Shown piece after piece: positions 17,305 to 26,173 of a stretch of DNA of 64,000 nucleotides (the first letter of the stretch is position 1; every line of letters begins with the position of its first letter). The stretch is from positions 1-64,000 of the forward strand of contig CAKZNV010000107.1 in the NCBI GenBank assembly GCA_937132085.1. Direction: 5' to 3'. A program made the translations under genes and the position numbers. The notes below the pieces were generated by a model that ran no database searches, had not been told where the DNA came from, and saw only the letters and a program-made list of their open reading frames with translations. The DNA comes from an uncultured Rubritalea sp. (GTDB taxonomy: Bacteria; Verrucomicrobiota; Verrucomicrobiia; Verrucomicrobiales; Akkermansiaceae).

Positions 17305-18060
17305 TTATTCGGCAGTTCCTGTGACAACTAATGTAAGCTGATGGCCGGGATTGGCTGGGTCAGTGAACTGGATGAGATCCATGAAGCGTCCTGGTGCTCT
17401 GGGGGCGAAAGTGAGGGTGACACGCACTCTGGTGGGGATCAACGGGTTGGCAGCAAGAGCTAAAACAATTGGCTGAGCAGGTGCTGTGACGGAAAATGGA
17501 CCAGCTCCGAGCACTCTGCCTGTCATACTGAGTGGAGCGTTGGAGCCATTGAGCAGTCGGAAGTTTCGGGTTGAGGTCTGTCCTACACGAATTTTACCGA
17601 AATCTAGAACTTGATTACTTCGGAAATTCCCGCCTGCAATGCCAAAGCCCTTACCGGAGATCAAATGGCTTACACCTATCCCTGTGAGTGTGGCTGGAGT
17701 TGCAGAATCTCCGTTACCGAGCAGGGGTGTTGCAGTATCATTGAAGGTGCCTACCGCGGTTGGTGTAAAGACAAAGGTAGCTGGAGGAGTGGTAGCGGCA
17801 GGTGCTAGATTAGCCCCGATAACTCGGACGGGCGCCGTTTGTGAGAAGGGTGCAGAAGGTTTTATGAACCCTAGAAAGTTGACAGTGTTTTTGGAGGTGT
17901 TTGACCAAGTGACATTACCAGTGGCGCTATTGCCAATGAGAACAGATCCATAGTTCACTGTGGCAACATTCGGTGTCATAGATGCACAACTACTGAGGAT
18001 TACTACACCAAAAACGCTTAGTGTTTTTCGGAATGATTTTAAGAGATGTTGATAGTTCAT
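17305..18060 (-). CDS. Lipoprotein with choice-of-anchor D-type Ig-like domains
   Basis: A 251-residue lipoprotein: N-terminus MNYQHLLKSFRKTLSVFGVV followed by the lipobox LSSC, so the mature protein starts at that Cys. Two immunoglobulin-like (ASPM/HYDIN, choice-of-anchor D) repeats follow, seen in VNYGSVLIGNSATGNVTWSN and LDFGKIRVGQTSTRNFRLLN, each with a later FTP or FAP turn. I use the ATG at 18060, because the longer reading frame (to 18120) would place 20 extra residues before the signal peptide. Probably an envelope structural or binding protein; no enzyme motif. Confidence 0.75.
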   Translation of the reverse strand: MNYQHLLKSFRKTLSVFGVVILSSCASMTPNVATVNYGSVLIGNSATGNVTWSNTSKNTVNFLGFIKPSAPFSQTAPVRVIGANLAPAATTPPATFVFTPTAVGTFNDTATPLLGNGDSATPATLTGIGVSHLISGKGFGIAGGNFRSNQVLDFGKIRVGQTSTRNFRLLNGSNAPLSMTGRVLGAGPFSVTAPAQPIVLALAANPLIPTRVRVTLTFAPRAPGRFMDLIQFTDPANPGHQLTLVVTGTAE

Positions 18061-18220
18061 AATATTTTTTACGGTTATTAAAATATCATACAGTAGATGA
18101 ATATTTGATATGGATGTCAAGTCAGAACTAGATCGCGGAGGTGTCTGAAACTATGAAAACCAAAGTCCATGCTCGCCTTCTTGATCGTGTAGATTAGGTT
18201 TAAGCCTTAGAAAAAAAATT

Positions 18221-18511
18221 ATGAATATACCACTACTCGACCATCAGAAGACAGAATCTATCGAGTCTATACAACGCTACATGTCAAAGGAGATCGATGT
18301 TGATGTGAGTGAAATGCAGGCGGAGATGATCTTGGATTATTTTAGTAAGGAATTTGCACCTTTTGCTTATAATAAGGGGATAGAAGACGCTCGGCAATTT
18401 TTGGTGATGAAGGCCGAGGATTTGAGTGGGACGTGTTTTGAGGAAGGATTGACTTACTGGAATGGTAAGAAAAAATCTGCTGGAGTAGTTCGCAGGAAGC
18501 CTAGTTACTAA
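18221..18511 (+). CDS. DUF2164-like small protein
   Basis: A 96-residue soluble protein with the pattern DYFSKEFAPFAYNKGIEDA, which resembles DUF2164 proteins (conserved Phe-x-x-Glu and Tyr-Asn-x-Gly-x-x-Asp-Ala). The role of the family is unknown to me. It lies 12 nt before the C39 peptidase gene and likely shares its transcript. Confidence 0.6.
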   Translation: MNIPLLDHQKTESIESIQRYMSKEIDVDVSEMQAEMILDYFSKEFAPFAYNKGIEDARQFLVMKAEDLSGTCFEEGLTYWNGKKKSAGVVRRKPSY

Positions 18512-18522
18512 TCACTAGAATT

Positions 18523-19323
18523 ATGAATCCCAATTGCTTAGGCGTTATTTCTGCTATTCTGGCGATCGCAGCCTTCTTTTTTGCGTATCGATTTGGAAAA
18601 AATAAGCCGCTCAGAACTCGTGTTGTCTTCTCTATTCTGGCCATTGTGGCTGCAATTCCAGGTGCAAGCTTTGCTGTCTACTATGCGCACGTTCTACCTG
18701 AGTCGAGTTGGTATTTTCAGTTTCGTAGTATTGCAGGAACTGAACTGTTAGTGATCTTTCTCGGGATAGCTTGTGGCTTGATTGCCACATTGTTGCCTCG
18801 CGTGTTTCTCATTCTGCCGTTGTTTGGAGTGGTGCTATTCTCTATTGTTCCGGTTATTAAACCTTTCATTGGTCCATTATCAGAGGATGTATTCAAGGAT
18901 AAGTGGGATGGTGAGATTTGTATGCAGAGCACAGGCTCGACATGTGGCGCAGCATCGACAGTGACTATACTGAAGCATTTTGGAATGATAGCGACTGAAG
19001 CAGAACTGGCAGCGGAGGCTCATTCTTATACAGCTGGGACTGAAGCATGGTATTTAGCGAGAGCGGTAAGGTCTCGAGGGCTGGATGTTGATTTCGATGT
19101 TACGACCGGATTTTCTCCAGACAGGGGACTACCTGCTGTGGTCGGTGTTAAGCTGGGAGTGACAGGACATTTTATCGCTATTCTTGGTAAAGAGGGTGAT
19201 CGTTTTATCGTAGGAGATCCGTTACAAGGAAGAGAGCTGTTGTCGCTGGCAGAGTTACAGCAGCGTTATGAGTTCACTGGATTTCACATGCGAATTACAG
19301 ACAGAGGCGGACTCAGAGAATAA
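18523..19323 (+). CDS. Membrane-anchored C39-family (papain-like) peptidase
   Basis: A 266-residue protein with about four N-terminal membrane helices (residues 3-20, 32-52, 70-90, 92-112) and a C-terminal C39 peptidase domain. Catalytic Cys141 is in QSTGSTCGAAS, the His in VTGHFIAILG and the Asp in FIVGDPLQGRE. In bacteriocin exporters C39 domains cleave double-Gly leaders and are fused to an ABC transporter; here there is no ATPase or transporter domain. Its substrate is unknown. The catalytic domain most likely follows the last helix, its side of the membrane not decided from sequence. Confidence 0.8.
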   Translation: MNPNCLGVISAILAIAAFFFAYRFGKNKPLRTRVVFSILAIVAAIPGASFAVYYAHVLPESSWYFQFRSIAGTELLVIFLGIACGLIATLLPRVFLILPLFGVVLFSIVPVIKPFIGPLSEDVFKDKWDGEICMQSTGSTCGAASTVTILKHFGMIATEAELAAEAHSYTAGTEAWYLARAVRSRGLDVDFDVTTGFSPDRGLPAVVGVKLGVTGHFIAILGKEGDRFIVGDPLQGRELLSLAELQQRYEFTGFHMRITDRGGLRE

Positions 19324-19348
19324 CATCCGATATGATCTAAGTTGTTGT

Positions 19349-19376
19349 AGGGAAAGGGGAGTTGGTTCTTCGTGAA
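19349..19376 (+). repeat. Fragment of the 223-bp repeat family
   Basis: GGGAAAGGGGAGTTGGTT followed by TTCGTGA repeats the downstream edge of the core unit at 16712-17297. It is a remnant without palindromes. Confidence 0.5.
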
Positions 19377-19490
19377 GAAAGTCCTTGAAATGTGAGTGTG
19401 AAAATCTAAATTGCTTCTTAACACAGCGAATCGTGCCTTAAGAAATAGTTTTTTTAGGACGAAATCGTTTACTGCCAAATAATAATAAAT

Positions 19491-20669
19491 ATGGATAACA
19501 AAGTAGTAAAATCATTTATAGCCGGTGTAGCTCTATCAGGTGCAGCAGTGGCTGGCCCAGTAGCAGGCCCAGCAGAAGTTCCTTCATCATCAGGTGGCGC
19601 TAGCCCATGCTGCGTTCTTAAGTCGCTCGGTAGTAGTATCTACGAAGGCACTGGTTTCATAAACTCGATTAAATTCTCAGGTAGAGCACACTTCAACGCA
19701 GCCTCAACAAACGGCTACGTAGACGGTGGTGGCTCATTTAGCGATGAGTATATCGAGCTTCGTCGTTTTCGTTTTGGCACAAAGGTTCAACTGTTTAACG
19801 ACTTCACACTCGTGGCAGCGGCTGATCTGAATAAGAACAGCTCTAGAGATGATGTGAGATTTGGATACAAATCTATGGATGAACTCTATCTTAAATATGC
19901 TCTAGGAAACATTGGTGGTGTGAATGACGCATCCATTTCTTATGGACGTATGAAGTTTAAGTTTGGAGCAGAAGGTCACACTTCATCTAATAATCTTAAG
20001 ACTGTTGAGCGTTCAGTAATTGGCAACTCATTCTATAATGGTTCACGCCCTACAGGTGTGAAGTTTGCAGGTAAAGTTGGTGGTTTTAGCGGATCACTCG
20101 GTGTGTTCTCTACTGATGATGACAGCCAAGAGCTAGATGATTGGAATGATGGAACAGCTATCCATGGTAGTGTCTCTTTTGCTGCTGCTGGTGGTAAAGT
20201 AATTCTTGATGGTCTAGTATCAGACACAGATGGACCTTCAGACAGACAGTTCAGCAAGGAGTGGGCTACATCAGCTGCGTATCAGACACAGGTAGGTAAC
20301 TGGGATCTAGTTCTTAATGCCCTTTATGGTAAAGAAGAGCAATCAGGAGACAAGACTTACGGTTTTGTTGTAATGCCTTCTACGTTCATCATCGAGGACA
20401 AGCTAGAGTTCGTAGCTCGCTATGAGTATGCAAAGTCAGATGGTGATAACATCGGTCTCAGCAGATATGCTAGTGATAGCTCAAGCGCTGTTATAGGTGG
20501 AACTCCAAGAGGTGACGAGCACCATGGTATCTATGCTGGTGTGAACTATTACCTATGCGGAGATAATGCTAAACTTCAGCTCGGTGCTGAATACGAGACT
20601 CTAGAAGAATCTACAGGACTCGAAGGTCACGCATCCACATTCTGGTTCGGCTTCCGTTCAAACTTCTAA
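19491..20669 (+). CDS. Outer-membrane porin (phosphate-selective porin O/P-like)
   Basis: A 392-residue exported protein with a signal peptide (VKSFIAGVALSGAAVAGP), a Cys-Cys pair near residue 41, and alternating beta strands throughout (RAHFNAAST, RRFRFGTKVQLFNDFTLVA, WDLVLNALYG, YAGVNYYLCGDNAKLQLGAEY). It ends FWFGFRSNF with the terminal Phe that Gram-negative outer-membrane barrels use for assembly by BAM. The central stretch EYIELRRFRFG matches porin O/P-type proteins. Solute specificity cannot be told from sequence. A terminator follows directly, and no co-transcribed gene is seen. Confidence 0.8.
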   Translation: MDNKVVKSFIAGVALSGAAVAGPVAGPAEVPSSSGGASPCCVLKSLGSSIYEGTGFINSIKFSGRAHFNAASTNGYVDGGGSFSDEYIELRRFRFGTKVQLFNDFTLVAAADLNKNSSRDDVRFGYKSMDELYLKYALGNIGGVNDASISYGRMKFKFGAEGHTSSNNLKTVERSVIGNSFYNGSRPTGVKFAGKVGGFSGSLGVFSTDDDSQELDDWNDGTAIHGSVSFAAAGGKVILDGLVSDTDGPSDRQFSKEWATSAAYQTQVGNWDLVLNALYGKEEQSGDKTYGFVVMPSTFIIEDKLEFVARYEYAKSDGDNIGLSRYASDSSSAVIGGTPRGDEHHGIYAGVNYYLCGDNAKLQLGAEYETLEESTGLEGHASTFWFGFRSNF

Positions 20670-20720
20670 GATCATCGCATTTTAGAATTAGGGTAGGCTG
20701 ACCTATCCGCAATTACTTCT

Positions 20721-20755
20721 GACGTGTCCCTGTAAAATGGGGCACGTCATTTTTG
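20721..20755 (+). terminator. Rho-independent terminator of the porin gene
   Basis: GACGTGTCCC pairs with GGGGCACGTC (one G-U pair) around an 8-nt loop, followed by ATTTTTG. It begins 52 nt after the porin stop. Confidence 0.85.
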
Positions 20756-20763
20756 TTGACTAA

Positions 20764-20892
20764 GTTTGTTCAGCATAAAGTTCACCTTCAGAGAACGCTG
20801 GTGTTGATGGAGCGGTAATAGGGATGCGTCGCTAGGGCTCCTTTCCCTATCCTGGTTTAAATTTCCCCGAGTGGGGAAAGGGGAGTTGGTGG
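20764..20892. repeat. Single diverged copy of the palindromic repeat core
   Basis: About 127 bp matching the core of the tandem array at 16712-17297 in the same orientation, with several base changes (GTTGATGG for GTAGATGG, CTAGGGCTCC for CTGTGGCTCC). The small palindrome TTTCCCC-GAGT-GGGGAAA is intact with a changed loop, so stem sequence is under more constraint than the loop. The rest of the gap to aroC (20893-20978) holds no gene that I can see. Confidence 0.8.
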
Positions 20893-20978
20893 CCTAGGCG
20901 GTTGGAAACCACCGTCACGTGGCAGAGAATCGGCCCATTGACTATTGACCAATCAACCATTGACGGAGCGAAGCTCCA

Positions 20979-22061
20979 CTACCTCCCAATAGCTCTTTGT
21001 CTGAGCATGTGGTCGCAAAGGATGAGGTTTGCCATAGCTTCTACCATAGGGACTGCTCTAGGTAGGACGCAGGCGTCGTGACGACCGCGGCCTTTTAGCT
21101 CTGTGTCTTCGTGATCAGTCGTGATGGTCGGCTGTTCGCTCATGATGGTGGCAGTTGGCTTAAAGGCTACTCGGAAAATGATGTTTTCGCCGTTGCTGAT
21201 TCCGCCTTGAATTCCACCTGAGTGGTTGGTCTTGGTGCGGACTTTGTCGCCGTCCATGTAAAAGTGGTCGTTGTGCTCGCGTCCTGTGAGGAGTGTTCCG
21301 CCGAAGCCTGAGCCGATCTCAAATCCCTTAGTGGCAGGGATGCTCATCATGGCTTTGGCTAGCTCAGCTTCTAGTTTATCGAAGACTGGTGCTCCTATGC
21401 CGGCTGGGCAGTTGCGGATAACACATTCTACGACTCCGCCGATAGAGTTACCATCTGAGCGGACTTCTTTGATGAGGTCGATCATCTGATCTACTACTGA
21501 AGCGTCGCCTGTGCGGACGATGTTAGATTCGATATCTTCAAACTGAACTGTGTTCGGATCTACGTCTGCGTTGATGTGCTGAATGGATTTTACCCAAGCG
21601 AGGACTTCGATGTCTGGTGCGATAGATTTGATGACTTTCTGAGCGACTGCTGCAGCGGCTACTCTGCCGATAGTCTCACGTGCTGAGGCTCTGCCACCAC
21701 CGTGCCAGGCCCTGATGCCGTATTTAGCATCGTAGGTGTAGTCAGCATGTGATGGACGGTATTTGTCCTTCATCTCTGTGTAGGATGATGGGCGTTGGTC
21801 TTTATTTCTGACAAGGATGCCGATAGGGGAACCGAGGGTTTTGCCTTCGAATACTCCTGAGAGGATCTCGCAGACGTCTCCTTCTTTACGTGGAGTTACG
21901 ATGTCGCTCTGGCCTGGGCGGCGGCGATCGAGTTCCATTTGGATATCTTCTTGCGTGATATCAAGCATGGGTGGGCAGCCGTCAATGTTAACGCCTACGC
22001 CTACACCGTGGGATTCTCCCCAGGTCGAAATTTTAAATATGCTGCCGAGTGTGCTGGACAT
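20979..22061 (-). CDS. aroC: Chorismate synthase
   Basis: Makes chorismate from EPSP using reduced FMN, the last step of the shikimate pathway. The N-terminal signature [18 protein letters not shown], the central [19 protein letters not shown], and the C-terminal [18 protein letters not shown] are all seen; length 361 residues is normal. I start at the ATG at 22061, which gives the standard MSSTLG N-terminus; an upstream ATG at 22097 would add 12 residues not seen in the family. It is divergent from the selenoprotein gene with about 100 bp between them. Confidence 0.95.
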   Translation of the reverse strand: MSSTLGSIFKISTWGESHGVGVGVNIDGCPPMLDITQEDIQMELDRRRPGQSDIVTPRKEGDVCEILSGVFEGKTLGSPIGILVRNKDQRPSSYTEMKDKYRPSHADYTYDAKYGIRAWHGGGRASARETIGRVAAAAVAQKVIKSIAPDIEVLAWVKSIQHINADVDPNTVQFEDIESNIVRTGDASVVDQMIDLIKEVRSDGNSIGGVVECVIRNCPAGIGAPVFDKLEAELAKAMMSIPATKGFEIGSGFGGTLLTGREHNDHFYMDGDKVRTKTNHSGGIQGGISNGENIIFRVAFKPTATIMSEQPTITTDHEDTELKGRGRHDACVLPRAVPMVEAMANLILCDHMLRQRAIGR

Positions 22062-22161
22062 GGCAGAATACATAGAGGGAAATCGGTCTCTCTGCAATAC
22101 CTGTATGAGTCAGGGAGGAAATTTATTGATTTAATGGCTGAGAAGAGTAGTTTGAAGACTT

Positions 22162-23352
22162 ATGAAACTTAAACAAGTAGCTCTGCTGGGCTCAATGCTA
22201 GGGGTGAGTTCGTTCGCCATGGCACAAGATGCACCAGCTGAAGAGAAGGCCGTAGCACCTGCTGCAGCCAAAGAAGAGGCGAAACCAGAGGAGGCAGCAA
22301 AGCCTGTGGTAGTAACTACCAAAGATAAGATGGACAAAATTATCGCAAAAGCGACTGCTGAGAGAAATGTCTTCATGAAGAAGCTTCGAGCGATCAAGGA
22401 CAGAAATGAAGCAAGAGCCTTCTACCAGAAGGAGCAACCAGATTTGGCTCCTACAGTGCAAGCTCTGTTAGATCTTGCAAAAGCAGATCCTACAGCAAAG
22501 GGTGTGGCTAGTGGCTTAGCATGGGGGATCAGCTCATGTAATAAAGAGCAGTTCAAGGAGTCTATGGATATCATTATGGGACATCACCTGCATGATAGTG
22601 AAATGCGTATGGTCGTTTCTAGACTAGCTAGAATGCGTGGAAGAGGTGACTCTTACCTACAGAAGATTCGACTTTATTCTAATAATGAGCAAGTAAGACA
22701 AGCGACTACAATTACTCTAGCGAGTGGTCTTGTGAGAAGTAGAAGCCCAGAGGGTAAATCTGAGGGGCTAGCTTTATTTAGAACGATTTTGGCATGGCCT
22801 GGTATTGAGAAATCAAACCCACGTTACTATAGTGCTGCTAAGTCGGCGATCTTCGTAGCAGAGAACCTAACGATCGGGAAAATGGTGCCAGACATCGTTG
22901 GAACTGATGAAGAAGGAGTAGAATTCAAGCTGAGCGACTACAAAGGTAAAGTGACTTTGATCGATTTCTGGGGAATTTGGTGAGGCCCTTGTAAAGCAAT
23001 GCTACCTCATGAGCGGTCGCTCGTAGAGGAACTAAAAGACCAGCCATTCGCTATCGTAGGTATTAATAGTGATCCTGTAGATAAGCTCAAGGAACTCGTC
23101 AAAGACGGAACTACTACCTGGAGAAATTTCACTAATGAACAGGCTAACGGCAGAAAGATATCAGATGAATGGGGAGTCACAGGCTGGCCTACACTGTATC
23201 TTGTCGACCATAAGGGAGTGATCAGACATAAAGGTCTGAGAGGCGAGCAAATGGAAAAAGCAATCAAGGAACTCCTAGCTGAAGCAACTGCTAAACCAGC
23301 CGAGGCTGCAGAAGCTAAGCCAGAGCCAGCAGTAGAAAAAGCTGCGGAATAG
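22162..23352 (+). CDS. Exported thioredoxin/TlpA-like selenoprotein, in-frame UGA at codon 274 read as selenocysteine
   Basis: A 396-residue exported protein if the UGA at 22981-22983 is read through. Signal peptide 1-22 (SSFAMA), an Ala/Glu/Pro-rich linker to about 50, a helical domain to about 240, then a TlpA/AhpC-type thioredoxin fold at 250-385. The active site reads DFWGIW-U-GPCKAM: the UGA takes the place of the first Cys of the Cys-Gly-Pro-Cys motif and Cys277 is kept. The cis-Pro343 is in TGWPTLYLVD and the frame runs on for 122 codons to a TAG. A GGUC-loop hairpin lies 31 nt after the UGA. The C-terminal tail is Ala/Glu/Pro rich. Gene callers will split it into 22162-22983 and 22999-23352. 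A nonsense mutation is the alternative, but the exact position, intact downstream frame and hairpin argue against it. Confidence 0.88.
23005..23029 (+). promoter_or_regulatory. Bacterial SECIS element of the thioredoxin-like selenoprotein
   Basis: In the mRNA, CCTC (23005-23008) pairs with GAGG (23026-23029), and GAGC (23011-23014) pairs with GCTC (23019-23022) around the loop GGTC (23015-23018), with a small internal asymmetry including a T just below the upper stem. The loop starts after 31 nt from the UGA. The E. coli fdhF SECIS has the same GGUC loop with a bulged U under the upper stem, which SelB recognises. Fold judged by eye. Confidence 0.75.
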
Positions 23353-23379
23353 ATTCACTAGTAATAGAATAAATCATCA

Positions 23380-23412
23380 GGGCCTCAACGAATGACGTTG
23401 AGGCCCTTTTTT
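23380..23412 (+). terminator. Rho-independent terminator of the selenoprotein gene
   Basis: GGGCCTCAACG pairs perfectly with CGTTGAGGCCC around a 5-nt loop, followed by six T. It ends the selenoprotein transcript 28 nt after the TAG stop, which supports the TAG at 23350 as the real end of the gene. Confidence 0.95.
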
Positions 23413-23460
23413 ATGTGATCTGGCTTGCTGAGAATCTGATTGTTTGAGAGAGTCTGATCA

Positions 23461-24630
23461 GTGGAGAATATTTTGAGAAATGCTGACTTGTCTGATCGTT
23501 TAGACCCTATGACTGTGAAGGAACTACGTCAGGGCCTACGCCGTGGGATATTTTTGATTCCATTTCTAGCGATCCACGTGTTTGCGATCGTTGCGATGTA
23601 TGCTGAGTTTTACATGGAGGATTCTTTGTCTTCTGAGAAGTATACGGGAGTGATGCAGGTATTTTTGTTTTTTGATCAGAGCCCATTTTGGTGGGTAGCG
23701 GGTGGTATCTGTATGTTTTTGATGCCCCTTAGTGCTTTATTGCTTATGGGACCTGAGATGGATGAGGGAAACTATGAGCTACTACAGATGACGCCTTTGA
23801 GTCGCTGGAAGATCGTGTTAGGGAAATTCTTTGCAATCTGGAGTATCTGTTTGCTGACCTTTTCATCGCTGCTTCCTTATATGATCGTGCGATATTTCGT
23901 GGGTGGAATGGATGTCTGGAGAAACATAGCAATGGCTCTAACAGTGGTGTCATTATCTGCGATCTTCTGTGTGGGGGCGCTGGCAGCGTCATCATTTGAA
24001 ACAGCAATGGGCAAGACTGGTGTGATGCTTTTATTCACTGCTTCGGCAGCTCTAGCTGGAGGTATTCCTCTAGCGGGAAGTGCTCTGAGTGGTGGCGAAT
24101 GTGGTATCTTTTATCATCTCAATGTGATCGCCTTTATCTTTTGCTATATGACTTTAGGTCTAGTCATGGCTAGGTCTAGGATCAGGCTGTTAGTGCATCA
24201 TTATGAAGTGAAGCCTAGCTGGATGGTGATAGGTTTATTGATCTTTACGCCACTGGTAGCGGGGATGGCTACATTGATTACTGCTGGCTGGATCGGTGGT
24301 CTAGGTCTGGCAGCGATGGGTGTGGTGGCGAAGTATTCTGATGTCAGTCCTAAGGCTGCTAAATGGGCTCCGGCCCCAGAAATGAATATTAAAGTGGCAG
24401 CAAGTGCTCCAGCTTGGGAGCCAGTGTTAGATGCCGATGCTCCTCAAGCTTCACCTCTGGATGATGTGTATGCCTCAACGCCTGTCACTACACCAGACAG
24501 TTCTCTACAAGTTGAAGAACCAATAGAAAATAAGCCGATCTTGATTATACCAAAGGTGGCTCCTAAAGAATCGAAACCAATCATACGTTACCCTAAAATC
24601 AATAAGGATAAACATGACGGCTGGAAGTAG
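23461..24630 (+). CDS. ABC-2 type transporter permease-like membrane protein
   Basis: A 389-residue membrane protein. The N-terminal DPMTVKELRQGLRRG stretch just before the first helix is typical of ABC-2 permease subunits in Planctomycetes and Verrucomicrobia. About seven to eight helices follow (residues 30-50, 75-98, 120-150, 155-180, 185-205, 215-240, 255-285). The last 100 residues form a soluble Pro- and Lys-rich tail (KPILIIPKVAPKESKPIIRY). The GTG start at 23461 is used; no ATPase gene is adjacent, so its partner must be elsewhere. Substrate unknown. Confidence 0.7.
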   Translation: MENILRNADLSDRLDPMTVKELRQGLRRGIFLIPFLAIHVFAIVAMYAEFYMEDSLSSEKYTGVMQVFLFFDQSPFWWVAGGICMFLMPLSALLLMGPEMDEGNYELLQMTPLSRWKIVLGKFFAIWSICLLTFSSLLPYMIVRYFVGGMDVWRNIAMALTVVSLSAIFCVGALAASSFETAMGKTGVMLLFTASAALAGGIPLAGSALSGGECGIFYHLNVIAFIFCYMTLGLVMARSRIRLLVHHYEVKPSWMVIGLLIFTPLVAGMATLITAGWIGGLGLAAMGVVAKYSDVSPKAAKWAPAPEMNIKVAASAPAWEPVLDADAPQASPLDDVYASTPVTTPDSSLQVEEPIENKPILIIPKVAPKESKPIIRYPKINKDKHDGWK

Positions 24631-24635
24631 TATAT

Positions 24636-26123
24636 CTAAGGAAGATAATTCTGAGAGAGAGCTTTAAATTGCTCAGCTGACTGGCGTTGTTTTTCGTCAG
24701 ACCAGCCAAGGATCTTCGCCATTGAGGCGGAAGTCTCATCAGTCTGGTCGATCGCTTCTTGTGCATTGAGAAATAGCTTCCGCTTCCGCCTTGCTAGATA
24801 ATCTTCCGGAGTTCTGGTGTAGTAGTTTGAGATGGCTTTCTCTATGTTGTTATCTCCTGAGTCGTCTTGGTTTAGTGGAGGGAGAGCACCATATTCTGCT
24901 AGCTTTCGAGTGGCTGTCTGTGAGGGCTTAGCTTCTAGCTTATGGGCTTTCAGCGCTATGTCTATGGCATCTTCTGCCATGGCTCTGGCGGTAGTCCATT
25001 TGCCCCCAAGGATAGATACGAGACCATTGTCTGAAAGTTCTATGACATGTTTGCGAGACAGAGATTTAGTTGCTTTATTAGCCTTACACACGAGTGGTCT
25101 TAGGCCTGCCCATTGGCTAAGAATATCAGACTTTTCTACTCCTAGATATCGTCCTGCTTCTTCGAGTAAGAACTGGATTTCCTGCTGACTCACAGTTGGT
25201 TCCGAGAGAGCTTCATCTGTGGCTACATCAGTGGTGCCAATGATGGTATGATTCATCCATGGAATGGCAAATAGGACTCTGCCGTCAGAGGTTTTTGGGA
25301 TGATGAGAGCTTGTTTGCTAGCGAGCACTGAGCCAGGCACTACAATGTGAGATCCTCGGCTCATTTGTAACGACCATTTCTTCTCGATGCCTTGTTTATC
25401 TCGGAATGAATCGGTGAAGATACCTGTAGCATTGATGAAGACTTTGGCTCGCATCTTCCACGTAGCTCCAGTCTCTGCGTCTTGAGCATGGAGGATAGAA
25501 ATTTTGCCGTTGTTAGATTCTAGTCGATCTACTTTTACATAGTTGAGAGCTAGTCCCTGACCATCAGGACTGGCATTGATGACTTGAGCTAAGGCTATTG
25601 CCATCCCAGCATCGTCAAACTGCGCATCACTATAGCTGACTCCTCCTCTGAGTTGCTTCATTTTCAGTGTCGGTAGTAGTTCTCGGACTGCCTTTGCGTT
25701 GTGAAGAGTGGAAGTTTCGACGTTGCTGGAACTTCCTAACAGATCATAGAGTGTGAGCCCTGCACGATAGTAGTAGCGTTCGAGACAGCGTTCTGAAGGG
25801 AGAACAAAGCGTAGTGGATGACAAAACTCTGGAGCGTTTTCTAGTAAGAGGTGACGTTCATGTAAGGCTTCACGGACTAGACCTAGCTCAAGTTTCTGTA
25901 AGTATCTAACACCTCCGTGCACGAGCTTAGTGCTGCGGCTAGAGGTGGCTTTGGCGAAGTCATGTTGCTCTAACAGCGCTACTCTGAGACCTCGACTCAC
26001 AGCATCCCAAGCAGCGGAAAGACCACTGGCTCCACCTCCGATAACGATGACGTCCCATAGCACTGATTGATCAGAGGCTGAATCAATCAAGGTAGTTCTG
26101 GGGTCATGATATTCTTGGTTCAT
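24636..26123 (-). CDS. glpD: FAD-dependent glycerol-3-phosphate dehydrogenase/oxidase
   Basis: Oxidises sn-glycerol 3-phosphate to dihydroxyacetone phosphate and passes electrons to the quinone pool at the inner membrane. The FAD-binding start DVIVIGGGASGLSAAWDAVS is at residues 25-44, followed by the family signature SSRSTKLVHGGVRYLQ and, later, GRVLFAIPWMNHTIIGTTD. The C-terminal domain after about 395 is present and includes LSRKHVIEL and LGGKWTTARAMAEDA. At 495 residues it is normal length. It is divergent from a glycerophosphodiesterase gene that would supply its substrate. Confidence 0.93.
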   Translation of the reverse strand: MNQEYHDPRTTLIDSASDQSVLWDVIVIGGGASGLSAAWDAVSRGLRVALLEQHDFAKATSSRSTKLVHGGVRYLQKLELGLVREALHERHLLLENAPEFCHPLRFVLPSERCLERYYYRAGLTLYDLLGSSSNVETSTLHNAKAVRELLPTLKMKQLRGGVSYSDAQFDDAGMAIALAQVINASPDGQGLALNYVKVDRLESNNGKISILHAQDAETGATWKMRAKVFINATGIFTDSFRDKQGIEKKWSLQMSRGSHIVVPGSVLASKQALIIPKTSDGRVLFAIPWMNHTIIGTTDVATDEALSEPTVSQQEIQFLLEEAGRYLGVEKSDILSQWAGLRPLVCKANKATKSLSRKHVIELSDNGLVSILGGKWTTARAMAEDAIDIALKAHKLEAKPSQTATRKLAEYGALPPLNQDDSGDNNIEKAISNYYTRTPEDYLARRKRKLFLNAQEAIDQTDETSASMAKILGWSDEKQRQSAEQFKALSQNYLP

Positions 26124-26173
26124 AGATAGCTTTATGTTATAAATTATCTAATTCTAACAAAAATATCAATCAA

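Noticed and set aside
17611..17953. Forward-strand open frames opposite the lipoprotein gene
   Set aside because: They are antisense shadows of a well-supported gene with a lipobox and Ig-like repeats.
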